Assembly (NCBI GenBank): GCA_966095595.1
Contig: CBHTUB010000294.1
Coordinates: 1 to 7,573 of the forward strand
DNA from: Chryseosolibacter sp966095595
Lineage (GTDB): Bacteria; Bacteroidota; Bacteroidia; Cytophagales; Cyclobacteriaceae
DNA length: 7,573 bases
Reading direction: 5' to 3'
The first letter of the stretch is position 1. Each line of letters starts with the position of its first letter. A program made the position numbers and the translations under genes. Under the pieces are notes generated by a model. It was not told where the DNA came from. It was given only the letters and a program-made list of their open reading frames with translations, and did not search any database. Positions 1 to 7,143 of this stretch are shown here, one piece after another.

Positions 1-1131
1 AAGACCTACCGATGTTTCAACCACGTAGGGAATGTAGCTTTGGTTATCCTCGCCGTCAAAATATTGAAGCTTTTTACCCGAGAATTTTTCGTGATTCTTC
101 AGGTCGAAGTCTGTGCGCGAGTGAATACCCTCTAGCTCGCGGAAGCCCATCGGGAAGTTGAATTGAATATCACAGGCTGCATTTGCATAGTGGGCAAGAT
201 TCAGGTGATCATGGTAGCGATAGTTGTCGTCGCCGAGGCCAAGTGCCTTATGCCAACGCATCCGCTTCTCCTTCCAGAATTCATACCACTTCATTTCCTC
301 TCCCGGTTTGATAAAGAATTGCATCTCCATCTGTTCGAACTCCCGCATCCTGAAAATGAATTGTCTCGCTACGATCTCATTTCTGAAAGCCTTACCGATC
401 TGCGCAATACCGAACGGGATCTTCATCCTACCAGTCTTCTGCACATTGAGGAAGTTGACAAAGATGCCCTGTGCCGTTTCGGGACGCAGGTAGATCTTGT
501 TGGCTTCGTCGGCAAGTGATCCGATCTCGGTGGAGAACATCAGGTTGAACTGTCGAACTTCGGTCCAGTTCTTTGTACCGCTGATGGGGTCTGTGATCTC
601 CAGATCGTCGATGATCTTTTTCATCTCGGCCATATCGCCGTTGCCCATCGCATTCTTGAGGTGTTCGTTGATCTCATCGATCTTTTTTTGATATTCGACG
701 ACACGCGCGTTGGTGGTGACGAACATATCGCGATCGAAGTTCTCGAAACGCTTTGCAGCCTTCTCTACTTCCTTATTGATCTTTTCTTCCAGCTTTTCGA
801 TATATCCTTCGATGAGCTGATCCGCGCGGTAACGCTTTTTCGAATCCTTGTTGTCGATCATCGGATCGTTGAAGGCATCCACGTGACCGGAAGCTTTCCA
901 GGTCGTTGGATGCATGAATATGGCAGCATCGATCCCGACAATATTGTCGTGGAGAAGGGTCATGAATTTCCACCAGTACTCCTTTATATTGTTCTTGAGC
1001 TCAGCACCGTTTTGCCCGTAGTCGTATACCGCGCTGAGTCCATCATAAATTTCACTTGAAGGAAAAATAAAGCCGTACTCCTTAGCATGGGAGATTACAT
1101 TCTTAAAAAGATTATCCTCTTGATTTGCCAT
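1..1131 (-). CDS. glyQS: Glycyl-tRNA synthetase, single-chain class II type (C-terminus outside window)
   Basis: This cytoplasmic enzyme charges tRNA-Gly with glycine using ATP. Translating the bottom strand from the ATG at 1131-1129 gives 377 uninterrupted codons to the left edge. Class II core signatures are visible: RPETAQG at residues 216-222, the motif 2 arginine in FRNE (249-252) with REFEQME (263-269), and ELEGI (332-336). The visible part ends in VETSVGL, just where motif 3 should begin. Motif 3 and the anticodon-binding domain are therefore missing only because the window ends; related enzymes have about 460-510 residues. Residues 100-185 form a lysine/glutamate-rich, probably helical insertion between the N-terminal catalytic segment and RPETAQG, as in other single-chain GlyRS. 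The N-terminal SHAKEYGFIFPSSEIY stretch is typical of the family and supports the chosen start. The gene is divergent from the DUF2339 gene, with its own promoter box 6 bases before the ATG. The symbol glyS is also used for this enzyme. Confidence 0.97.
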   Translation of the reverse strand, partial: MANQEDNLFKNVISHAKEYGFIFPSSEIYDGLSAVYDYGQNGAELKNNIKEYWWKFMTLLHDNIVGIDAAIFMHPTTWKASGHVDAFNDPMIDNKDSKKRYRADQLIEGYIEKLEEKINKEVEKAAKRFENFDRDMFVTTNARVVEYQKKIDEINEHLKNAMGNGDMAEMKKIIDDLEITDPISGTKNWTEVRQFNLMFSTEIGSLADEANKIYLRPETAQGIFVNFLNVQKTGRMKIPFGIAQIGKAFRNEIVARQFIFRMREFEQMEMQFFIKPGEEMKWYEFWKEKRMRWHKALGLGDDNYRYHDHLNLAHYANAACDIQFNFPMGFRELEGIHSRTDFDLKNHEKFSGKKLQYFDGEDNQSYIPYVVETSVGL

Positions 1132-1137
1132 AAGGGG

Positions 1138-1145
1138 CAAAGATA
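1138..1145 (-). promoter_or_regulatory. Bacteroidota-type -7 promoter box for the GlyRS gene
   Basis: The bottom strand reads TATCTTTG, a perfect match to the TAnnTTTG box used by the primary sigma factor of Bacteroidota. It ends 6 bases before the GlyRS ATG, so transcription would begin at or within a few bases of the start codon. I see no TTG at the expected -33 distance, so only the -7 element is supported by sequence. Confidence 0.65.
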
Positions 1146-1237
1146 ATTTTTAGTTACTACCGGATATGCGTGGAAGGGTCTTTTTTTTGGATTTAAACGG
1201 GTGTTAGGAATGTGCCTCTGCGCGTGTAAAAAATTAG

Positions 1238-1245
1238 TACCTTGG
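1238..1245 (+). promoter_or_regulatory. Probable -7 promoter box for the DUF2339 operon
   Basis: TACCTTGG within TTAGTACCTTGG (1234-1245) matches TAnnTTTG at all but one of the six fixed positions. Its TTAG flank is common in promoters of this phylum. It lies 72 bases before the ATG at 1318, which would give a leader of roughly 65-70 bases. No convincing TTG was found 17-23 bases upstream. The rest of the divergent region (1132-1317) shows an isolated T8 run (1181-1188) and nothing else I can name. Confidence 0.5.
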
Positions 1246-1317
1246 TGATCCGGATTGCCGAAGTATGAACTGAGAATCAGCCAGTTCGTCAGTCCGCTAA
1301 AACCCACTAGCCCGACC

Positions 1318-3783
1318 ATGGAAGCATTTGCGTTTTTACTGTTCATCCTCGTCCTTATTATTCTGTTCGTTGTGCTTTCGATAAAAAGCAGCCTCTCCTC
1401 CAACCTTTTGAGGCTTGAACAGAAAATAAATTTGCTTTCAAATCAGCTGAAGAAGCTGGAAAGTAACGAGCCGACGAAAAGCATTTCTCCCAAACCGCCC
1501 GAAGAGGAGCGTATCGCGCACCGTATCGTACCGACGCCGATCGCTGAAAAACCTGTGGCCCCGCAGCCGAGGATAGAGACGCCACCGACGGTACAGCCCG
1601 AACCTCCACGGGTCAAAGTTCCGGAAACAGAACCTTCTAAACCCGTAGCTACTCCGACAAGGGTCGAGGCACCACCGGTGAATACTCCTCCGCCGCCACA
1701 GCCACCTGCTCCGAAAACACCCGGATTCTTCGAGCGCAATCCGGACCTCGAGAAATTCATCGGAGAAAATCTCGCGAACAAGATCGGTATTGCCATCCTG
1801 GTTCTCGGCATAGGCTTCTTTGTAAAGTATGCCATCGACCAAAACTGGATCGGCGAGATCGGTCGCGTGTTCATCGGGATACTTTGCGGCGGAATATTAC
1901 TTGGCATCGCTCATAAACTCCGGAAAACCTTCTCGGCATTCAGCTCTGTTCTTGTCGGTGGCGGTATTGCCGTGCTCTACTTCACCATCGCCATTGCCTA
2001 TCACGAATATCAAATATTCAGTCAGACAATAGCATTCATCATCATGGTGTTCATTACCGGTTTCACCATTCTGCTTTCCCTTGGATACAACCGGGTGGAG
2101 CTTGCTGTGCTTGCCATTCTTGGAGGTTTCGGATCACCTTTCTTTGTTGCCTCGGGAGAGGGTAATTATGTTGTTCTGTTTACCTACCTCCTTATTCTGA
2201 ACGTCGGGATGCTGGTTCTCGCCTATTACAAGAAATGGCGGATCGTCAACGTTATATGTTACTTCTTTACTATTCTGATCTTCGGCAGCTGGCTGGGCGC
2301 GAAATTCGAGGGTGATAACGCCGCAATGGTTAGAAATGCGCTGATCTTCGTCACGTTGTTTTACCTGATATTCTTCGCCATGAATATCATCAACAATCTC
2401 AAGGAACGAACAAGGTTCGAAGCAATGGAGATTCTGATGCTGTTGAGCAACACGTTCCTGTTCTATAGCGCCGGCATGATCATCCTTTCCGACGAATCGG
2501 TCCGTGCTTTCCAGGGATTGTTTACGGTGGCCCTTGGTGTATTTAATTTCATTTTTGCCTATTCGCTTTACAAGAACAGGAATGTCGACAGAAACCTGGT
2601 GTTCATGCTGATCGGCCTTGTCCTTACGTTCATCTCTCTGGCTGCTCCTATCCAGCTTGAAGGAAACTACATCACATTGTTCTGGGCTGCAGAAGGCGTC
2701 TTGTTACTGTGGCTTTCGCAGAAGTCAGGAATACAGCTTATTAAAGTTGCTTCGGTTCTGGTCAATGCGCTTATGTGCATCAGTCTTGCGATGGACCTCA
2801 GGCAGATCTATTTCAACATGAACGATCCGCTGACCATAATCTTCAATAAGGCATACATCACAAGCCTGGTTTCAATAGCCTCGCTTGTGCTGACCTTGAG
2901 GCTCTTTAAGAACGAAAAAGATAGCTTTTTCAAAAACGAAAACTACAGCTTGTATCTCAAAACGGAAGACTACAAGATCGCCATTACGTTCGTTCTTTGC
3001 TTACTTGTATATACCGCAAACTTCCTGGAATTGCGTTACCAGTCACTGGAGTACATCGATTCATTTGCGACACGCACGATCATCATCGGGACCTACAATA
3101 TGTTTTTTGTCCTGCTATTGTTGCTTGTTGAAAGGCGTATCAGCCTGCCGGAGGGACTCAAGTTATTATTTCCCGGGTGGAGCATCATCGTCATGGGATC
3201 TTATCTGTTCTTCTACCATGCCCATGTTATTATTGCCCGGGATGAATACCTCACGGGCATTGCCTCAATGAGCGGATTTCTTCTTCACTACGTGCTGCTT
3301 GGTCTGCTGATCGTCAATGTTGTTATATGCCTTCGCAGCATTAACGCGCAGAAACAGTTCATCGAAAGCATCTCGAATGCCCATTGGTGGGTGTTCCTCG
3401 TGTTTTTCATCGCCATTGCCAGCAGCGAGCTTGACCATACGGTATTGATGATCGCGTTCAGCGACATATCCACCACGGACCATATCATCGAACAAAACCA
3501 TAAGATAGGGTTTCCGATACTCTGGGGAATCTCATCCTTCCTGTTGATCGCGATCGGATTAAAGAAGAAGATCAAAACCATTCGGATCATCTCGCTTGTG
3601 TTGCTGCTTGTTACACTTCTTAAATTGTTCCTTTTCGATCTTCAGGACATTTCGGAAGCAGGCAAGATCCTCGCTTTTATATCGCTTGGTGTTTTATTGC
3701 TGGTCGTGTCGTTCATGTATCAGCGTCTGAAAAAATTATTGTTGGATGATGCTCCCGCGGAGCAAACCGAAAGTGTAAAATGA
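1318..3783 (+). CDS. DUF2339 family multi-spanning membrane protein
   Basis: This is a large inner-membrane protein of 821 residues whose molecular function is not known. Residues 4-22 form an N-terminal membrane anchor, followed by a short helical, coiled-coil-like stretch (about 27-50). A proline-rich linker follows (about 52-135, with runs such as PPPPQPP). The body from about 155 to the end is a long series of hydrophobic helices with short loops. Family signatures are visible: LEKFIGENLANKIGIAILVL starting at residue 144, then GIGFFVKYAIDQNWIG, GGFGSPFFVASGEGNY (269-284) and FWAAEGVLLLWLS. The frame stays open upstream to a TTG at 1255, but that would add 21 polar residues before the anchor, so I chose the ATG at 1318. 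The TGA stop overlaps the next gene's ATG, implying translational coupling. The family name is secure from the motifs. A role in envelope maintenance or transport is only a guess. Confidence 0.9.
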   Translation: MEAFAFLLFILVLIILFVVLSIKSSLSSNLLRLEQKINLLSNQLKKLESNEPTKSISPKPPEEERIAHRIVPTPIAEKPVAPQPRIETPPTVQPEPPRVKVPETEPSKPVATPTRVEAPPVNTPPPPQPPAPKTPGFFERNPDLEKFIGENLANKIGIAILVLGIGFFVKYAIDQNWIGEIGRVFIGILCGGILLGIAHKLRKTFSAFSSVLVGGGIAVLYFTIAIAYHEYQIFSQTIAFIIMVFITGFTILLSLGYNRVELAVLAILGGFGSPFFVASGEGNYVVLFTYLLILNVGMLVLAYYKKWRIVNVICYFFTILIFGSWLGAKFEGDNAAMVRNALIFVTLFYLIFFAMNIINNLKERTRFEAMEILMLLSNTFLFYSAGMIILSDESVRAFQGLFTVALGVFNFIFAYSLYKNRNVDRNLVFMLIGLVLTFISLAAPIQLEGNYITLFWAAEGVLLLWLSQKSGIQLIKVASVLVNALMCISLAMDLRQIYFNMNDPLTIIFNKAYITSLVSIASLVLTLRLFKNEKDSFFKNENYSLYLKTEDYKIAITFVLCLLVYTANFLELRYQSLEYIDSFATRTIIIGTYNMFFVLLLLLVERRISLPEGLKLLFPGWSIIVMGSYLFFYHAHVIIARDEYLTGIASMSGFLLHYVLLGLLIVNVVICLRSINAQKQFIESISNAHWWVFLVFFIAIASSELDHTVLMIAFSDISTTDHIIEQNHKIGFPILWGISSFLLIAIGLKKKIKTIRIISLVLLLVTLLKLFLFDLQDISEAGKILAFISLGVLLLVVSFMYQRLKKLLLDDAPAEQTESVK

Positions 3784-5021
3784 AGAAGTTAGTTTTTACG
3801 CTCGTTGCATTTTGTTTTGCAATCAGCGTCACCGCACAAAAATTTGTAGCGGAGTCTCACCTTCCCAATGTACCTGCAGATGGATTCTACCGTGTGCTAC
3901 TGGAGCCGGACATCACAGCATACCTTAACAACGACTTCTCGAATATTCGGATTTACGACAAGGAAAATAAAGAGACACCGTATTTCTTAAAATTCGAGGT
4001 CCCATATCTCTATACAACAACATTCAAGGAGTATCGGATCCTCAACAGGCAAGTACTGAAAGACAGCGCCACCATTCTGACGATCGCCAACCCCGAACAA
4101 AAGACGATCGACAACATCAGTCTCCTCATAAAAAACGCGCATGTGACGAAGCAGGCATCACTTTATGGCAGTGACGACAATCAATCGTGGTACATTCTGA
4201 AGGACCGTCTGTATCTCACGGATATTGAAAATGCCTCGGCCACCTCGGAGCTCAAGATCGTGGACTTCCCGCTCAGCAATTATAAATTTTATCAGATCCG
4301 GATCGCGGACAATATGGAGGGGCCTCTCAATATCCTGAAGGCGGGTTATTACTCCAATGGGAGCGAGGACGGAACATATCAGGAAGTTCCTCTCAAAAAT
4401 TTTTCACAGACCGAACTTGAACATGAAAAAGTCTCCCATGTCCGAATCAAGTTCGACACGGCGCACTTCGTTGACAGGCTTCAGTGGGAAGTGACAGGCC
4501 AGCGTCTCTACAAGCGTACTGTGATCGTGTATTCCGTCGAGGAGCGGATCACCCCGCGTGGAAAGAAAAGTCAGTATGTCGATTACATCGGAACGTTTGA
4601 GATGCAAACGGGCCAGCCATCGGTATTCCAGATCCCGGGCAGGAAAATGAAGGAAATCCTCATGGTTGTCGAGAATCACGATAACCAGCCCATGAAGTTC
4701 AAAAGTGTGAAGGCATTCGTTCTCAACCGCTACGCAACCTTGTGGCTGGAGCGGAACAATCAATATACCGTTCGCATAGGAGAAGGCGACATGCCTGCGC
4801 CGGTTTACGACCTGCGGTTTTTCGAAGACAGCGTTCCAAAAAACACACAGGTTGTAAAGGCCAAATCCATCGTAGCGCTGGAGGAACCTGCCGTAGAAGA
4901 AACAGCATCGTTATTTACCAGCAAGTGGTTCATCTGGTCTGCTCTGGTTGTCGTAATGATCTTCCTTGCCGTGATGTCGTATAGAATGGTAAAAGAGACC
5001 AGTGTTGCAGAAAAATCATAA
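3780..5021 (+). CDS. DUF3999-like exported, C-terminally membrane-anchored protein
   Basis: This 413-residue protein probably works in the periplasm beside the DUF2339 protein; its activity is unknown. Residues 1-19 form a signal peptide (MKK, hydrophobic core, then SVTA before Gln20). A beta-rich exported region follows, starting with VPADGFYRVLLEPDI and SNIRIYDKENKETPYFL (54-70), the usual opening of DUF3999 proteins. SLYGSDDNQSWYIL (127-140) resembles a strand and turn of a discoidin-like beta sandwich. A single membrane helix lies at about 383-404, followed by a short, mostly basic tail, so the bulk should face the periplasm. The start overlaps the DUF2339 stop by 4 bases (ATGA), and the next gene begins 9 bases downstream. 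I assign DUF3999 from the N-terminal pattern, the topology and the pairing with DUF2339. Without a profile search the family name is less certain than the topology. Confidence 0.8.
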   Translation: MKKLVFTLVAFCFAISVTAQKFVAESHLPNVPADGFYRVLLEPDITAYLNNDFSNIRIYDKENKETPYFLKFEVPYLYTTTFKEYRILNRQVLKDSATILTIANPEQKTIDNISLLIKNAHVTKQASLYGSDDNQSWYILKDRLYLTDIENASATSELKIVDFPLSNYKFYQIRIADNMEGPLNILKAGYYSNGSEDGTYQEVPLKNFSQTELEHEKVSHVRIKFDTAHFVDRLQWEVTGQRLYKRTVIVYSVEERITPRGKKSQYVDYIGTFEMQTGQPSVFQIPGRKMKEILMVVENHDNQPMKFKSVKAFVLNRYATLWLERNNQYTVRIGEGDMPAPVYDLRFFEDSVPKNTQVVKAKSIVALEEPAVEETASLFTSKWFIWSALVVVMIFLAVMSYRMVKETSVAEKS

Positions 5022-5030
5022 TTTCACCTC

Positions 5031-5699
5031 ATGAAAAAAGTTGTGTTGATCACGGGCGGAGCCGGCAACCTTGGCACCGCGGTAGTATCGAAATACCTAA
5101 AGGAAGGATTTATTGTCGTGGCGACGGTAACCCCAGGCAAAAAACCGAACGCGAAAATTACCGATCTGTACTATGAAGAGATAGATCTCCGAGACGAAAG
5201 CGCGGCCTTTAGACTTGTGCAAAAAATAATTGAGCAATATAAAAGACTTGATGTATTAGTGTGTACCGTTGGCGGATTTGCCAGCGGCGACATCAGTCAC
5301 ACCGACGAAAAAGCATTGGACCGTATGTATCAATTAAATTTCAAGACAGCATACAACACGGCACGTCCTGCTTATGAACAGATGAAGAAACAATCCGAGG
5401 GAAAGATCATTTTTATCGGATCGCGTGCAGCCCTCGAACCTGCGCGGGGCAAACATGTATTCTCCTATGCTCTCTCGAAATCACTTCTTGTCAATCTGGC
5501 GGATTTGCTAAATGCTGATGCCAGCTCAAAAAAGATCCGCACCCACATTGTCGCCCCTTCAACGATCGATACGCCGGAAAACCGGACCGCTATGCCGGAC
5601 GCTAACTTCAAAGAGTGGATCACTGCCGAGGCGTTAGCCGATTTGATCTATCATGTCGCTAGTAGTGACACGGAGGAGTTGGTCGTCAAGGCGTATTAA
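5031..5699 (+). CDS. Short-chain dehydrogenase/reductase (SDR family)
   Basis: This is a soluble NAD(P)-dependent oxidoreductase of 222 residues. The Rossmann cofactor motif TGGAGNLG sits at residues 8-15. The acidic residue in IDLRD (51-55) is where classical SDRs contact the adenine. The catalytic set is complete: Asn103, Ser131, Tyr146 and Lys150, the last two in YALSK. The usual NNAG motif is replaced by CTVGG (78-82). The segment APSTIDTPENRTAMPD (175-190) and the VVKAY end resemble the dihydropteridine-reductase-like branch rather than fatty-acid FabG enzymes, but the substrate cannot be read from the sequence. It is somewhat shorter than the usual 240-250 residues, with no sign of truncation. 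It starts 9 bases after the DUF3999 stop with no clear ribosome binding site, so co-transcription with the two upstream genes is likely. A functional link to them is not shown. Confidence 0.92.
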   Translation: MKKVVLITGGAGNLGTAVVSKYLKEGFIVVATVTPGKKPNAKITDLYYEEIDLRDESAAFRLVQKIIEQYKRLDVLVCTVGGFASGDISHTDEKALDRMYQLNFKTAYNTARPAYEQMKKQSEGKIIFIGSRAALEPARGKHVFSYALSKSLLVNLADLLNADASSKKIRTHIVAPSTIDTPENRTAMPDANFKEWITAEALADLIYHVASSDTEELVVKAY

Positions 5700-5715
5700 A
5701 CCGGTTGCGGGTTTA
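5697..5715 (+). terminator. Weak hairpin at the end of the SDR gene, possible terminator
   Basis: TAAACC (5697-5702) and GGTTTA (5710-5715) form a 6-bp stem with a 7-base loop, beginning at the SDR stop codon. A T6 run follows only at 5726-5731, about 10 bases past the stem. It is therefore a poor match to a classical intrinsic terminator. It may only partly separate the operon from the CPBP gene. Confidence 0.25.
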
Positions 5716-5770
5716 CTATCTGAGCTTTTTTCGTGCTTCAAAGTTCCTGGTTATAATATAATTCTTCCAA

Positions 5771-6487
5771 ATGGTCGGAATCCTCGTACTGCTCATTGTT
5801 TCCTGGTTATTGTTTTATCTCGACAACAGGGCAAGTCTCCTCGCATTGGGCTTCTCGCCGATGATGAAACAGATAAGCCGGTTCGCGATGACGTTCCTCA
5901 TCTCAGCAGGGCTATGCGCAGCTGTCTTGTATCTCGAGTCCACCCTGAGCGCTTCAACCTGGAGCGTAGATCGCGAGATGGACACAAGAAAATTCCTGCA
6001 GATGTTCTGGTGGGATGCAACGTCTGTACTCACGGAAGAGTTGGTCTTCCGCGGAGCCATTTTTATGATCCTGATGCGACGGCTTGGTGAGTCCAGAGGC
6101 ATCATGATTTCATCTGTCGCATTCGGTATTTATCATTGGTTCTCGTTTGGAATAATCGGAAATATTATACCGATGCTCATCGTATTTCTCGGCACTGGAT
6201 TAATGGGATATGCGTGGGCACTCGCATTCGCAAAGACCCGGTCCATTCTCACGCCAGTAGGTTTTCATCTCGGCTGGAACTTTACGTTCAACTCCATTTT
6301 TTCAAGGGGACCATTGGGTGTTGGGCTGTTGCACTCACATGGCGGACAACCCCTCAGTGATTGGTTTTCATTGGTTGGACTGTGGGGCGTTCCGATCATT
6401 ATGTTTGTTGTTGTAAACTACCTCATCCCGCGGGAAAATGCCGGACCGGAGAAGCAAACATTCACGAGCGCAAAAAAAGTGAGTTAA
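5771..6487 (+). CDS. CPBP family intramembrane glutamic metalloprotease
   Basis: This is a 238-residue polytopic membrane protein of the CPBP (CAAX protease / bacteriocin-processing, Abi) family. All the active-site motifs are intact: EExxxR at residues 89-94 (EELVFR), FxxxH at 118-122 (FGIYH) and HxxxN at 166-170 (HLGWN). Hydrophobic helices occur at about 2-17, 38-56, 95-103, 110-127, 129-153 and 203-219, and the tail is polar and basic. Family members cleave prenylated or other membrane-bound substrates, and some give bacteriocin self-immunity; the substrate here is unknown. The ATG at 5771 is preceded by an in-frame TAA at 5759-5761, so no ATG-initiated N-terminal extension is possible. 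The 71-base gap before it holds a hairpin and an AT-rich stretch (TTATAATATAATT, 5751-5763) that may contain a promoter, but there is no clean TAnnTTTG box. Membership in the upstream transcription unit is uncertain. Confidence 0.93.
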   Translation: MVGILVLLIVSWLLFYLDNRASLLALGFSPMMKQISRFAMTFLISAGLCAAVLYLESTLSASTWSVDREMDTRKFLQMFWWDATSVLTEELVFRGAIFMILMRRLGESRGIMISSVAFGIYHWFSFGIIGNIIPMLIVFLGTGLMGYAWALAFAKTRSILTPVGFHLGWNFTFNSIFSRGPLGVGLLHSHGGQPLSDWFSLVGLWGVPIIMFVVVNYLIPRENAGPEKQTFTSAKKVS

Positions 6488-6493
6488 GCCGCG

Positions 6494-6588
6494 AAGTTTA
6501 TCGATGGCCTGTTGTGACGGCAGTGATCCAGGGATTATCTTCGTTATGTACTAAGATAACTTTCATTATGGGATTATTCGATAAACTT
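6494..6588. repeat. 11-bp inverted repeat flanking the DUF4240 start
   Basis: AAGTTTATCGA (6494-6504) is the exact reverse complement of TCGATAAACTT (6578-6588). The arms are separated by 73 bases that contain the putative promoter and the ATG at 6568. The right arm lies inside codons 4-7 of the DUF4240 gene. By rough counting, a match this long at such a distance could arise by chance in a window this size, so the function is doubtful. Confidence 0.4.
6512..6564 (+). promoter_or_regulatory. Promoter-like boxes before the DUF4240 gene
   Basis: TTG at 6512-6514 is followed after 21 bases by TATCTTCG (6536-6543). This resembles the TTG plus TAnnTTTG arrangement of Bacteroidota, with one mismatch in the -7 box. 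It would start transcription about 20 bases before the ATG at 6568. A second imperfect box, TAACTTTC (6557-6564), lies 3 bases before the ATG but lacks an upstream partner. Either would make DUF4240 independent of the CPBP gene. Confidence 0.4.
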
Positions 6589-7143
6589 TTCGGAGGGGGT
6601 AAGAAGAGCCCCAACTTCGCTTCTTCAGACACGTTGATGGATGAAGACAGATTTTGGAAAATCATAAAGTCTTCATGGGACAGAGCGCGGGGTGACTATG
6701 ATCTGCAGCAGGGAGAGCTGTCAAAAGAGCTGGGCAAGTTAACTCCGGATGAGATCATCCTGTTCTCAAATCGTTTCTGTTATCTGAGAGAACAAGCAAA
6801 CACCTGGAAGTTATGGGGAGCGATCTATCTGATTCACGGAGGATGCAGTGACGACAGCTTTATTGATTTCAGGGGATGGCTTATCGCACAGGGGAAAGAT
6901 TTTTATTACACAACCATCAAAGATCCTGAATCACTCGAAGAAGTGGACACTACTACGATTGAAGATGTCGAGTGGGAGGGATTTAGCTATGTTCCGGCAG
7001 CTGTATTCGAAGAGATGACGGAACAGGAAATGCCCCAAGGGTATGAGGAGAACTTCGAACCAACGGGTGAGGAATGGCGGGAAGACAGCGATGACCTTAA
7101 GAAAATGCTTCCCAGACTTTACGCAAAATATTCCGAAGAGTAA
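6568..7143 (+). CDS. DUF4240 domain-containing protein
   Basis: This is a soluble 191-residue protein of unknown function. After a short amphipathic, glycine-rich leader (MGLFDKLFGGGKK), the DUF4240 domain spans about residues 25-125. The domain opens with MDEDRFWKII and a helical QQGELSKELGKLTPDEI stretch. It continues through the characteristic LWGAIYLIHGGCSDDSFIDF (82-101) and GWLIAQGKDFY, and ends at KDPESLEEV. The C-terminal third is strongly acidic (for example EEMTEQEMPQGYEE) and looks like a conserved tail of the same family. The frame is open upstream to 6361, overlapping the CPBP gene. The MGLFDKLF start is typical of small bacterial proteins and follows promoter-like boxes, so ATG 6568 is preferred. 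The stop overlaps the next ATG by one base (TAATG), indicating that the two genes are translated together. The family assignment is firm, but no activity can be inferred. Confidence 0.9.
   Translation: MGLFDKLFGGGKKSPNFASSDTLMDEDRFWKIIKSSWDRARGDYDLQQGELSKELGKLTPDEIILFSNRFCYLREQANTWKLWGAIYLIHGGCSDDSFIDFRGWLIAQGKDFYYTTIKDPESLEEVDTTTIEDVEWEGFSYVPAAVFEEMTEQEMPQGYEENFEPTGEEWREDSDDLKKMLPRLYAKYSEE

Noticed and set aside
163..1059. Plus-strand open frames opposite the GlyRS gene
   Set aside because: The bottom strand encodes a continuous protein with all expected GlyRS motifs, and the plus-strand translations show no domain character.
1181..1188. T8 run as an intrinsic terminator
   Set aside because: There is no stem before it, and it sits between divergent genes where neither strand needs a terminator.
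1255..1317. N-terminal extension of the DUF2339 protein from a TTG at 1255
   Set aside because: It would add 21 polar residues before a typical N-terminal membrane anchor, and the ATG at 1318 directly precedes that anchor. The TTG also lies only about 10 bases after the promoter box.
1438..1907. Minus-strand open frames opposite the proline-rich part of the DUF2339 gene
   Set aside because: They are long only because the proline/glutamate-rich codons opposite lack stops in these frames. The translations are Gly/Ser/Arg-rich without motifs.
6361..6567. Longer DUF4240 protein starting upstream at 6361
   Set aside because: The extension overlaps the 3' end of the CPBP gene in another frame and reads as cysteine-rich, motif-free sequence. 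ATG 6568 gives a natural MGLFDKLF start.
5771..7143. CPBP protease plus DUF4240 as an abortive-infection or bacteriocin-immunity cassette
   Set aside because: There is no bacteriocin-like small ORF, toxin, or mobile-element mark nearby, and promoter-like boxes separate the two genes. CPBP proteins are common in ordinary chromosomal settings.
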